This document shows positions 1 to 6,918 of a stretch of DNA of 12,472 nt, in pieces; within the stretch, counting starts at the first letter, position 1, and every line of letters starts with the position of its first letter. The DNA is from GCA-003244245 sp036521655 (GTDB taxonomy: Bacteria; Actinomycetota; Actinomycetes; Mycobacteriales; Pseudonocardiaceae). The notes beneath the pieces were generated by a model. The model had not been told where the DNA came from and searched no databases. It was given only the letters and a program-made list of their open reading frames with translations. The stretch lies in NCBI GenBank assembly GCA_036521655.1, contig DATDHI010000034.1, positions 1 through 12,472 of the forward strand, written 5' to 3'. The position numbers were made by a program, and so were the translations under genes.

Positions 1-2107
1 CGAGACGGCCGCGTTGGTGGAGGCGACGCTGGGCGGACCACTGGACAATGTCGCCGCCCGCCGGCTGTTCACGATCGCCCGGGGCAATGCGCTGTATCTG
101 AGGCAGCTGGTCGACGGGGAGCTGGAATCGGGTCGGTTGCATCAGGTCGCTGGGGTGTGGCGGTGGTCCGGCGAGCTTGCGTTGTCGCCGGGTTTGGCCG
201 AGCTGGTGTCGGCCCGGATCGGCCGGCTACCCGAGGCGCTGAGTGAGGTGATCGAGGTGCTGGCCTTCGGGGAGCCCCTAGGTGTGCCGCTGCTGGTGGG
301 GTTGACCGATGCGGTGGCAGTGGAGCAGGTCGAGGCGCGAGGGCTGATCGAAGTCTACCCGGATGGGCAGCGGTTGCAGGCCCGGCTGGCCCACCCACTC
401 TATGGCGAGGTGCAGCGGGAGCAGATCGGTCGGCTGCGGGCCCGACGGCTGCGCGGTCGGATCGCGCACGCGCTGGCCGCCACCGGTGCCCGCCGGAGCG
501 GTGACACCCTGCGCCGCGCGGTGTTGACACTGGACTCCGACCTGCCAGCAGAACCCGTGCTGCTCACCGCCGCCGCTCAGCGCGCCACCGAACTCGGCGA
601 CCTGACACTGGCCACCCGGGTCGCCAGAGCCGCGATCGCCGCTGGCGGCGGTTTCGAGCCACGGCTGCTGCTGGGCAACGCGCTCGGTTGGTCTGGCCGG
701 GGGGCCGAGTCCGAGACCGAGCTGGCTGAGCTGGACGCCGTGGCCCGCACCGACACCGAACGTGCCCAATTGGCGTTCCCCGGCTGGCCGCCTTGGCCTT
801 CACCCTCGGGCGCTTCGCTGAGGCGGAGAGGGTGCTCGACGCCGCGGCAAGCAGCATCTCTGATCACACCGCCGGCCTGGAGTTGAACGGGATGCGCTCG
901 GTGCTTGACGCCTTTCAAGGCCGGACTGTCCGGGCCGCCGAGGCGGCTGCCGGCGTGCTCGCCGATCCGCGCTGCTCCCCTGCCGCGGCGCACCTCGCAG
1001 GTTGGGGCCTCGCCACGGCCTGCGGGGGGCTCGGTCGCCTCGACGGGGTAGACGAGGCCCTGCAGCGGATCGACGCCCGCGTTGAGTCGTTCGAGATCGG
1101 GTTGCACCAGGCAGCCGTCGTCGTCGCGCTCTGGCAGCGGGGGCTGCTGCTGGCCGGTCTGCTGGACCAGGCCGAGCACACCACGCAGCGCTACCGTGAG
1201 CGCTGCCAGGACACCCCCGGACCCGGGGAGGTGATGACCAGCTACATGTGCGCGGAGGTGGCGAACAGCCGCGGACAGGTCCAGACTGCGGCCCGCTTGT
1301 GTCGTCAGGCGATTGCTGGAATCCAGGGTGTGGATCCCGCAGGCTGGTCGTTGCGCGGGTTCGTGAGTCTTACCGGCGCTCGGGATGGCCGGGGACGCCG
1401 CCTCGGCACGCCAAGCCTTCATGGAGATCACCGCCGCCCGGCATCCAGGTTTCGTCTTCGGGGAACCGGACGTGCTGCTGGCCGGGGCCTGGGTGGCGGC
1501 CGCCGAGGGCGGTGTCAGCGAGGCCGTCACCCGAGCTCGGCGAGCGGCTGAGAAGGCGGCGTCCCAAGACCAGCCCGCCGTGGAGGTACTCGCGCTGCAC
1601 ACCGCGGTCTGCTTCGGTGACCGAACGGTTGCCGCCCGGCTCACCGAGCTGGCCACCCAGGTCGACGGGCCCCGCGCCCCCGCCGCCGCAGCACACGCCG
1701 CCGCCGTGGCCGCCGACGACGGCGCCGCGCTCCAGGCCGCCTCGGTTCAGCTCGAGCAGCTAGGTGCCATGCTGCTGGCCGCCGACGCCGCCGCCCAGGC
1801 CGCCGCCGCTCACACCCGCCACAACCGGCGAGGCTCCGCCCAGGTCGCCACCACCCGCGCCCACCGGCTTGCCGAGGCCTGCGAAGGGGCCCGCACCCCC
1901 GCGCTAGCCGCCATCGCCGCACCCCTGCCCCTCACTAACAGGGAACGGGAGATCGTCACCCTCGCCGCCGGCGGCCTGTCCCACCGGGAGATCGCCGACC
2001 GGCTCACCGTGTCGGTCCGTACCATCGAAGGCCACCTCTACCGAGCCAGCGCTAAACTCGGCACCTCCGATCGCACCGAACTCGCCGCCCTACTCCACGG
2101 CGACTGA
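1..2107 (+). pseudogene. LuxR-type (LAL/MalT-like) transcriptional regulator, 5'-truncated and frameshifted
   Basis: The reading frame is open at the left edge, so the N-terminal part (expected to hold an AAA/NB-ARC-like ATPase) lies outside the window. What remains is a long alpha-helical, Ala/Leu/Arg-rich TPR-like region followed by a C-terminal LuxR HTH, the architecture of large ATP-binding LuxR (LAL) regulators. The frame is broken twice: it runs in frame 2 to about 780, frame 1 from about 781 to 1374, then frame 2 again to the TGA at 2105. One base lost in the C run at 778-781 and one gained near 1374-1376 would restore a continuous protein (joins reading AFPRLAALAF and SLTALGMAGD). Codon bias stays strong in all three segments, so the lesions are recent or are sequencing errors. 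The gene ends 7 bp from the convergent glycosidase gene. Its target is unknown. Confidence 0.8.
1921..2104 (+). other. LuxR-family HTH DNA-binding domain (C-terminus of the frameshifted regulator)
   Basis: The last 60 or so residues read as a GerE/LuxR four-helix domain. LTNREREIVTLAAGGLS is the characteristic opening helix, HREIADRLTVSVRTIEGHL is the HTH with the typical REIA and SVRTIEGHL signatures, and YRASAKLGTSDRTELAAL is the dimerisation helix. The domain lies wholly in one frame. An ATG at 1385 opens a 240-residue ORF containing it, but no Shine-Dalgarno sequence precedes that ATG, so separate translation of this fragment is not supported. Confidence 0.9.
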
Positions 2108-2114
2108 CACCGGA

Positions 2115-3263
2115 TCAGGGGCGGGCGTAGAAGGCGAACCAGTCGCGGCTGGAGGGGCTGAAGTAGTGCTCTGCGGCGACTTGTTCGCCCGGGAACAGCC
2201 GGAAGCTCTGGGTGGGGCCCTGGGGTGCGGGATGGAAATAGGCGCCGCTGACCCAGCTAGGGTTGATGTCCAGTTCCATTCCTCGCACGACGCTGCTGGC
2301 CTGCAGGATCCGTCCCAGGCTGCACACCGAGAGGGCGGGCCCGCCGACATAGACCTCGCCGCCGGTGGCGGTGACGCCGAAAGCCGAACGGTGAATGTAG
2401 GCGGCCTGGCCGATGGTACTGCCCCACTGGGCAGTGCCACCGCTCTGGCACGTCGGGCTGACTCGCCCATCGTCGACCAGCGGAACGAGGTTCTGCCGGA
2501 CGCTCGCGACGTCACGGTCCATCCGGACGTCGCGGTTCCAGGCTCCGACGGTGGCAGTGCCGTCCTCGTGCAGAACCAGGCTGGCCGCACCGTCCAGCAG
2601 CGGCCGCGCAGTGCGGCCCTGGCTGTAATAGCCGCCGTGACTGGCACCGTTGAGCCGGAACCCGCCGTTGAAGACGGCGACTACGGTGTGCTGCTCCGGC
2701 AGGGTCAGCGATGTCCCGGCTTGCCAGCTGCCACCCGGGTCCTGGAAACCAGGGTGCAGCTGGCCCCGCACCAGGGTGGGGTCCATCCACATCACGCCGA
2801 CCAGGAAGGACGTGTGCTCGCGGTCCGGGCGCACGTGGGCCACCCGGACCGCTGGCCGGCCGTGCACGATCGCGACGGTCTCCCACTGGCCCTCGCCGGG
2901 TAACGGCGCAATTCCCGGGGGCGGGGGAAGCGGTGGCGGCTCGGGCAGCACTGGCGGGCCGGTCATCTCGGGCGGTCGGGCTGGTGCGGGCAGCGTTCCA
3001 GCGGCTAGCGGAATCCCGCCCGCCGGTACGCCCCCGGTCGGGGGCTGGTTGCGTTCGTACTGCTGCAGTTCCAGCCAGGTGATCAGCCCGTCGAAGCCAT
3101 GGTCGCGTCCCCACTCAGCCAACCGGGCTGCCACGCTGTCGGTACCCGGCGCCAGCAACGCACCCCCCACCGACCAGGCCAGCGCGGACCCGGAGAACAC
3201 CACCGCGACCAGCACGGCGAGCAGCAATCGCCGCCGCACCGGAATGGACGCCGAGCCGATCAT
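2115..3263 (-). CDS. Membrane-anchored phosphodiester glycosidase family protein (NAGPA/DUF2233-like)
   Basis: This is a 382-residue protein. Residues 10-38 form an Arg-rich start plus a hydrophobic segment (LLLAVLVAVVF) that fits an uncleaved signal-anchor. A Pro/Gly-rich linker follows (about 74-124), then an extracytoplasmic domain (about 128-382). Family-like signatures are the FNGGF motif (198-202) with a Gly/Tyr stretch after it, RSAFGVTATGGEVYVG (292-307), and a GMELDIN segment (328-334) where many members have an LDGGGS-like motif. Family members hydrolyse phosphodiester-linked sugars; the substrate here is unknown. The ATG lies 10 bp after the stop of the upstream helicase gene with only a weak ribosome site, so co-transcription and perhaps coupled translation are likely. 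Three cysteines are visible in the outer domain region (272, 314 and none near the active loop beyond them is certain), so a disulfide is possible. Confidence 0.78.
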   Translation of the reverse strand: MIGSASIPVRRRLLLAVLVAVVFSGSALAWSVGGALLAPGTDSVAARLAEWGRDHGFDGLITWLELQQYERNQPPTGGVPAGGIPLAAGTLPAPARPPEMTGPPVLPEPPPLPPPPGIAPLPGEGQWETVAIVHGRPAVRVAHVRPDREHTSFLVGVMWMDPTLVRGQLHPGFQDPGGSWQAGTSLTLPEQHTVVAVFNGGFRLNGASHGGYYSQGRTARPLLDGAASLVLHEDGTATVGAWNRDVRMDRDVASVRQNLVPLVDDGRVSPTCQSGGTAQWGSTIGQAAYIHRSAFGVTATGGEVYVGGPALSVCSLGRILQASSVVRGMELDINPSWVSGAYFHPAPQGPTQSFRLFPGEQVAAEHYFSPSSRDWFAFYARP

Positions 3264-3273
3264 CAGGACCCAG

Positions 3274-4668
3274 TCAGGCGGCGCGGCGGGTGGAGCGGCG
3301 CCGGGTGGGCCGCCGTGGGCCGCGCGGGCGGAAGCCGTCGACGTCTCGGCGGCCCCGCGACGGCGCTGACAGTGCCGGAGCGGTAACCGGTGCTGGCGGG
3401 GTGACCCACGGTGCAGGCGGGCCGGTGAGCGCCGCGATCTGCTCGTCGCCGGGGCGTACCCGTACCGTCATCGGCTTGATACCGGCCAGCCGGGTCAGCG
3501 TCCGCACCTCGCCCGACTGCTCCGGGGTGGACAGGGTGACCACGATCCCCTCGGCGCCGGCCCTGGCGGTGCGCCCGGACCGATGCAGGTAGGCCTTGTG
3601 CTCGGCCGGGGGGTCCACATGGACCACCAGACCGATCTCATCGACGTGGATGCCGCGGGCGGCGATGTCGGTAGCCACCAACACCCGAGCGGTTCCCGCG
3701 GAGAACGCTGCCAGATTCCGCTCCCTGGCGGCCTGCGAGAGGTTCCCGTGCAACTCCACCGCGGGTACTCCGGCCGTGGTCAACTGCTTGGCGAGCTTCT
3801 TCGCGGCGTGCTTGGTGCGGGTGAACAGCAGGCTGCGGCGCTGGCCGGAGGCCAGCTCGCGGATCACCGCAGGCTTGTCGGCGTGCTCCACGGTGAACAC
3901 GTGGTGCTCCATGGTGGACACCGGTGCCAGCGGCGGGTCGACCGAGCGCACCACCGGATCGGTCAGGTAGCGGCGCACCAGCACGTCCACCGCGTGATCC
4001 AGGGTGGCGGAGAACAGCAGCCGCTGGCCGCCGGCCGGGGTGAGGTCCAGCAACCGGCGTACCGCGGGCAGGAACCCGAGGTCGGCCATGTGGTCGGCCT
4101 CATCCAGCACCGTGACCTCAACCGCATCGAGGTGCACGTGGCCCTGGCGGAGCAGGTCCTCCAGGCGGCCGGGGCAGGCGATCAGGATGTCGATCCCGCC
4201 GCGCAACGCAGACACCTGCCGGCCTTGCCCGACACCGCCGTAGACCGTGGTGACCCGCTGTCCGAGCGCGGCGGTCAGCGGGGCGAAGGTGTCGGCAACC
4301 TGGTTGGCCAGCTCCCGGGTAGGCACCAGCACCAGGGCGCGCGGCCGGCCGGTGGTGCGGCGCAGCCCGGAGTGGGCAAGCGCGCTGATCGTCGGGATCG
4401 CGAAGGCAAGTGTCTTGCCGCTGCCGGTTCGCCCGCGACCGAGCACGTCACGGCCTGCGAGTGCGTCGGGCAGTGTCGCGGCCTGGATCGGGAACGCGGT
4501 ATGGATGCCGCGCTGGGAAAGTACTGCCAGCAGTTCCGGACGGATCCCGAGATCGCCAAAACTGCATGGTCCGGCTGCGACGTTTTCCGGGGTGGGTGTG
4601 ACGGCCCTCGTCGGGGCGGCCGCGCGTCGGCGCGGGCGGTTCCGAGCAGGGCCGTGGTTCGAATGCAC
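3274..4668 (-). CDS. DEAD-box ATP-dependent RNA helicase
   Basis: All superfamily 2 DEAD-box motifs are present. Numbered from the upstream ATG at 4746 they are: Q motif (F63 to Q88, ending FPIQ), Walker A/motif I RTGSGKT (106-112), Ia PTRELA (142-147), PGR (192-194), II DEAD (215-218), III SAT (246-248), V TDIAARGIH (359-367), VI HRSGRTARAG (388-397). An Arg/Pro-rich basic tail (about 463-490) and a basic N-terminus are likely RNA-binding extensions. The protein should unwind RNA duplexes in ribosome assembly or mRNA turnover, often cold- or stress-related in bacteria. I prefer the GTG at 4668 (464 aa) because AAGGAGAGG lies at 4689-4681, 12 nt ahead. The ATG at 4746 (490 aa) has no visible ribosome site and adds 26 low-complexity residues. 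The gene heads a probable two-gene operon with the glycosidase-like gene. Confidence 0.93.
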   Translation of the reverse strand: MHSNHGPARNRPRRRAAAPTRAVTPTPENVAAGPCSFGDLGIRPELLAVLSQRGIHTAFPIQAATLPDALAGRDVLGRGRTGSGKTLAFAIPTISALAHSGLRRTTGRPRALVLVPTRELANQVADTFAPLTAALGQRVTTVYGGVGQGRQVSALRGGIDILIACPGRLEDLLRQGHVHLDAVEVTVLDEADHMADLGFLPAVRRLLDLTPAGGQRLLFSATLDHAVDVLVRRYLTDPVVRSVDPPLAPVSTMEHHVFTVEHADKPAVIRELASGQRRSLLFTRTKHAAKKLAKQLTTAGVPAVELHGNLSQAARERNLAAFSAGTARVLVATDIAARGIHVDEIGLVVHVDPPAEHKAYLHRSGRTARAGAEGIVVTLSTPEQSGEVRTLTRLAGIKPMTVRVRPGDEQIAALTGPPAPWVTPPAPVTAPALSAPSRGRRDVDGFRPRGPRRPTRRRSTRRAA

Positions 4669-4751
4669 GCGGGGAGTAGTCCTCTCCTTGCCGGGTGGTG
4701 GCCGCTGATGCGTGGCCACCCGCCGTCCCACCGCGGAGAAGCTCATGCGCC

Positions 4752-4765
4752 GTGAAGCGCTTCAC
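4752..4765. promoter_or_regulatory. Perfect 14-bp palindrome, candidate operator
   Basis: GTGAAGCGCTTCAC is identical to its own reverse complement. The symmetric TGAAGCGCTTCA core with a central GCGC resembles LacI/GalR-family operators (for example cre-like and CebR-type sites). It lies 84 bp upstream of the preferred helicase start and about 35-50 bp downstream of a possible -10 element (CATAAT on the minus strand, 4814-4809), so a bound protein could block transcription of the helicase operon. No LacI-family gene is in the window, so the regulator is unknown. A short RNA hairpin is the alternative reading. Confidence 0.4.
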
Positions 4766-4808
4766 AGTCGACCTCGGCTGCACCAGCGTGGTGTCAGCGT
4801 TAGAACCC

Positions 4809-4814
4809 ATTATG
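4809..4814 (-). promoter_or_regulatory. Possible -10 element for the helicase operon
   Basis: The minus-strand hexamer CATAAT matches TATAAT at five of six positions and sits in one of the few AT-rich patches between the divergent helicase and whiB genes. No convincing -35 lies at 16-18 bp. A TTGCCG occurs upstream, but only about 13 bp away. This is a weak candidate. Confidence 0.22.
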
Positions 4815-4909
4815 CCTGACGATGATCGGCAAAAGCCCACGGGGGGCGACACACCGGGTACCAGTGCCGAAACAGCGTGCACGAGAGACGGACACGCGGG
4901 GGATTGAAA

Positions 4910-4936
4910 GGTTTGCAGCCGCCGCGCAACGGGTAT
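4910..4936 (+). promoter_or_regulatory. SigF/SigB-type promoter of the whiB3-like gene
   Basis: GGTTT (4910-4914), a 16-nt spacer, then GGGTAT (4931-4936). This matches the consensus known for actinobacterial SigF/SigB-family sigma factors (GTTT, spacer of about 15-17, GGGTA followed by T or C). Transcription would begin near 4943-4945 and leave about 50 nt of 5' UTR before the WhiB ATG at 4993. It would also exclude the in-frame ATG at 4822 as the start. A SigF-type sigma factor is encoded 2 kb downstream in the window. Confidence 0.68.
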
Positions 4937-4992
4937 TAACGATCATCAGGTCCCGCCGGCGGACCGAGCCGACATCCAGGGCGGTGCAGGAG

Positions 4993-5286
4993 ATGACGGA
5001 TACCCGACGACTCCCGAAGCCGATTGCAAACGAGTGGGAGTGGCAGCTCGAAGGGTCCTGCCAGGGGCTGAACAGCAGCGTGTTCTTTCATCCGGACGGG
5101 GAGCGCGGATCGGCCCGGGCCCGCCGCGCAGACCGGGCCAAGGCAATCTGCCAGCGCTGCCCCGTCCTGGAGCAGTGCCGTCGCCACGCACTCGCCGCGC
5201 GGGAGCCATATGGGGTCTGGGGAGGTCTGACCGAGGAGGAACGCCGGGAGCTGTGGACCGGTGAGCGTCAACTGGTGGCAAGCTGA
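4993..5286 (+). CDS. whiB3: WhiB-family iron-sulfur transcriptional regulator (WhiB3/WhiD type)
   Basis: This 97-residue protein has the four [4Fe-4S] ligands Cys23, Cys53, Cys56 and Cys62 (C-x29-C-x2-C-x5-C) and the WhiB turn GVWGG (75-78 region), followed by a charged C-terminal segment. The WQLEG start, the FFHPDGERG block (31-39) and EPYGVWGGL closely resemble mycobacterial WhiB3 and Streptomyces WhiD, and the cysteine positions match WhiB3. Members sense NO/O2/redox through the cluster and act with the primary sigma factor in redox metabolism or sporulation. ATG 4993 is chosen because it gives the family's usual N-terminus and lies downstream of the SigF-type promoter. An AGGAG abuts it directly, so the GTG at 4984 is an alternative. 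The upstream ATG at 4822 would add 57 uncharacteristic residues. Which paralogue it is (WhiB3 or other) is inferred by eye. Confidence 0.93.
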   Translation: MTDTRRLPKPIANEWEWQLEGSCQGLNSSVFFHPDGERGSARARRADRAKAICQRCPVLEQCRRHALAAREPYGVWGGLTEEERRELWTGERQLVAS

Positions 5287-5308
5287 CGCCCTAGACACCT
5301 CACCACGG

Positions 5309-5338
5309 GCCGTCCCGCCAACACACCGGCGGGACGGC
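5309..5338 (+). terminator. Rho-independent-like terminator after whiB3
   Basis: A perfect 11-bp inverted repeat, GCCGTCCCGCC / GGCGGGACGGC, has an 8-nt loop (5320-5327). It lies 23 bp after the whiB stop and is followed by TCTTG. The stem is strong and GC-rich; the T tract is short, as is common in actinomycetes. It separates whiB3 from the STAS gene, so the latter needs its own promoter. Confidence 0.75.
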
Positions 5339-5368
5339 TCTTGCGTGCGCGCCAGCCGGTAGAACAGG

Positions 5369-5374
5369 TAAAAT
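5369..5374 (+). promoter_or_regulatory. Possible -10 element of the STAS gene
   Basis: TAAAAT (five of six matches to TATAAT) sits in the only AT-rich patch between the whiB terminator and the STAS gene, 50 bp before the start codon. No good -35 lies at 16-18 bp, and no SigF-type GGGTA element is present here. This is a tentative call. Confidence 0.25.
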
Positions 5375-5423
5375 GCTGTAGAGCGACCCACCGGTTGCTC
5401 AGAGTCAGTCACCAGGAGGTGCC

Positions 5424-5840
5424 ATGACCTCCCCGTCGCGTCATAGCGCTGGCGTGTCCTCAGGCGAGGATGCGTCTGAGGGAGTCCGGCTCCCACCCGC
5501 GCCGCCGGCTGGTGATCTGCTCCGGGTGGTCGTGCAATCCGGCCCGGAGGGCACGAGCATTCTGCAGATTACCGGGGAGATCGATCTCGTGACGGCACCC
5601 TTGCTGCGCAGTTCCGTGATGGAGCAGCTGCAACGGGCGCAGCGCCGGATAGTGCTGGTTCTGCAACAGGTTTCCTTCCTCGGATCCGCCGGGCTCGCGG
5701 TGCTCGTCGATATCCGCACCGAGGCACTCCGGCGCGATGTCGATCTACTGCTGGTCACCACGTCCCGGGCCGTGCTCCGTCCCCTTGTCGCCACCGGGTT
5801 GATCCAGCTGTTCGAGGTCGACCCAGTGCTACCGAACTAG
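5424..5840 (+). CDS. STAS-domain anti-sigma factor antagonist (RsbV/SpoIIAA-like)
   Basis: This 138-residue protein has a variable Ser/Pro-rich N-terminus (1-30) and one STAS domain (about 33-135). ITGEIDLVTAPLLRSSV (49-65) is the usual beta-strand/helix start, and VSFLGSAGLAVLVDI (83-97) aligns with the phosphorylation loop of SpoIIAA (D57-S58) and RsbV (D-S56). Ser88 is in the acceptor position; the preceding Asp is Gly87, a common actinobacterial variant. Unphosphorylated antagonists bind RsbW-type anti-sigma factors and free the sigma factor; phosphorylation by the RsbW kinase inactivates them. AGGAGG at 5414-5419 supports the start. The gene is convergent with an RsbW-like ATPase gene and close to a SigF cluster, so it probably acts on one or both RsbW-like proteins here. 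Confidence 0.92.
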   Translation: MTSPSRHSAGVSSGEDASEGVRLPPAPPAGDLLRVVVQSGPEGTSILQITGEIDLVTAPLLRSSVMEQLQRAQRRIVLVLQQVSFLGSAGLAVLVDIRTEALRRDVDLLLVTTSRAVLRPLVATGLIQLFEVDPVLPN

Positions 5841-5859
5841 CCCAGTGCTACCGAACTAA
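5822..5859. repeat. 19-bp tandem duplication at the convergent gene ends
   Basis: Two adjacent 19-bp copies (5822-5840 and 5841-5859) are identical except for the last base (G or A). The first copy supplies the STAS stop codon (TAG, 5838-5840). The second supplies the stop of the opposite-strand ATPase gene (CTA, read as TAG, 5858-5856). With copy two alone, both genes would still end correctly and overlap by a couple of bases, so a recent slippage duplication seems to have pulled them apart. Confidence 0.9.
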
Positions 5860-6296
5860 TCCCGCTGCAACCCGAGCCGTAGCCGCAACACGACGGTGGT
5901 CCCCTCCGGGGCGCGGGCGAGCTTCACCTCATCGACGCATTCCCGCATCAGCAACAGCCCGCGGCCCCGGCCCGAGTTCAGTTCGCGCTGCGGGCGCCAT
6001 CGGCCTCCATCGCCGACCTCCACCCGGACGACATTTCCAGGTTCCAGATCAGCGGACAGCCAGACCGGTCCGGGGGGGTCTACACCAGCGTAGGCGTGCT
6101 CCACCGCATTCGCGGTGGCCTCCCCCGCCGCGATCTGCATCGCCACCACGTCGTCTTCATCAGCGCCGGTGGCCAGCAGCCAAGAGTGCAGCGTGCGGCG
6201 CAGCGCTGCCAGCTGGGTAGGACAGCCTGGGACCTGGACCCGTAGCGCAGCGGGGTCGGCGGTACCGCCGAACGTGAGCCATGGCCGCGCTGCCAC
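5856..6296 (-). CDS. RsbW/SpoIIAB-like anti-sigma regulatory factor (HATPase, Ser/Thr kinase type)
   Basis: This is a 146-residue GHKL ATPase. The N-box AAGEATANAVEHAY (56-69) keeps the catalytic-type Glu59 and Mg-binding Asn63. The G1 box is VEVGDGGRWRP (92-102, D-x-G-x-W as in many actinobacterial members). The G2 box is SGRGRGLLLMRECVDEV (108-124), with a final GTTVVLRLRL strand. Proteins of this type bind sigma factors and phosphorylate STAS antagonists on Ser; similar domains also occur fused to SpoIIE-like phosphatases, but no phosphatase domain is present here. The GTG at 6296 is chosen because GGGAGG (6309-6304) stands 7 nt ahead. An ATG at 6392 would add 32 unconserved residues and lacks such a site. 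It converges on the STAS gene and diverges from the rsbW-sigF operon. Confidence 0.88.
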   Translation of the reverse strand: MAARPWLTFGGTADPAALRVQVPGCPTQLAALRRTLHSWLLATGADEDDVVAMQIAAGEATANAVEHAYAGVDPPGPVWLSADLEPGNVVRVEVGDGGRWRPQRELNSGRGRGLLLMRECVDEVKLARAPEGTTVVLRLRLGLQRD

Positions 6297-6359
6297 GTTG
6301 AGACCTCCCGTCCCCGGCCAATCGAGTGCGCTGTCAGCAGCACAAATTAAGGAGTACGA

Positions 6360-6488
6360 ATGCAGGCAACCGCGGGTGGCGCGGTGGCGCAACTTCTCGG
6401 TTGTGAGCTAATGCGTTCTGACCAGTGGGCGCGCAGGATCAGTCCACCGTCGGAGAGGAGGCGCCGTGTCAGTGGTGGGATCCGGTGA
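6360..6488 (+). CDS. Possible 42-residue small ORF upstream of the anti-sigma gene
   Basis: An ATG preceded by AAGGAG with 5-nt spacing opens a frame of 42 codons. It ends at TGA 6486-6488 and so overlaps the first 23 bases of the anti-sigma gene. It begins MQATAGGAVAQLLGCE and has a basic Arg-rich C-terminal half. Codon third positions are less G/C-biased than in neighbouring genes, which argues against a conserved protein, but the good ribosome site and the overlap would fit a leader peptide that couples translation. No known family was recognised. Confidence 0.3.
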   Translation: MQATAGGAVAQLLGCELMRSDQWARRISPPSERRRRVSGGIR

Positions 6489-6918
6489 GCCCGCGGGCAC
6501 CAGCACACCGGGACAGGGTGGGCGCATCGTCGTGGTGCAGGTCGGGGCGAGCGCATCCGAGCTTCACCCGCTGCGCCTGGTGGCGGCCGGCCTCGCTGCC
6601 AGGGCCGACTTCGACCTCGACACCGTGGAGGACCTGCGGCTGGCGGTGGACCAGGCAGCCTCGGAGCTGGTCGCTGTCGCAGCCCCGGACGCGGTACTCA
6701 CCTGCACGTTCTGCCTCGAGGACGCACGGATGGAGGTGACCTCATCGGTCCCCGCCCAACCCGGAGCCATCCTGCCGCAGGATTCCTTCGGCTGGCGGGT
6801 GTTGACCACGCTGGTCGATGAGGTGTGGGTGACGGGTGAGCCCGACTCCGCCACCCCAGTGATGAGTATCACGCTAAGTAAACGACGTTCGAACAATACG
6901 GTGACGGAGCGTCGGTGA
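6466..6918 (+). CDS. SigF-cognate anti-sigma factor, degenerate RsbW/UsfX-like
   Basis: This 150-residue protein is directly upstream of a SigF-type gene and overlaps it by 4 bp (GTGA), the arrangement of usfX(rsbW)-sigF in mycobacteria. The fold signature DLDTVEDLRLAVDQAASELV (50-69) corresponds to the N-box helix of RsbW. SFGWRVLTTLVDEVWV (107-122) corresponds to the G2 region, followed by a closing strand MSITLSKR. Compared with RsbW (AVTEACTN), the Glu and Asn are Gln63 and Glu67 here, and no D-x-G-x-G box is visible, so kinase activity is doubtful. It probably holds SigF inactive by direct binding. The GTG start has a strong AGGAGG at 6456-6461, 4 nt ahead. Two Cys (80, 83) form a C-x2-C pair that could respond to redox, which is speculative. 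Confidence 0.85.
   Translation: MSVVGSGEPAGTSTPGQGGRIVVVQVGASASELHPLRLVAAGLAARADFDLDTVEDLRLAVDQAASELVAVAAPDAVLTCTFCLEDARMEVTSSVPAQPGAILPQDSFGWRVLTTLVDEVWVTGEPDSATPVMSITLSKRRSNNTVTERR

Noticed and set aside
3741..3768. GTTC...GGGTAC inside the helicase gene as a SigF promoter
   Set aside because: It lies in coding sequence on the antisense strand, has an imperfect -35 box and no gene in position downstream.
3583..4755. Plus-strand open frame (390 codons) opposite the helicase
   Set aside because: It is an antisense shadow of a gene carrying every DEAD-box motif; the translation is His/Gln/Gly-rich without domains.
4822..4992. In-frame N-terminal extension of the WhiB protein from ATG 4822
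   Set aside because: It would put the start upstream of the SigF-type promoter and add 57 residues with no WhiB resemblance; the family N-terminus begins at 4993.
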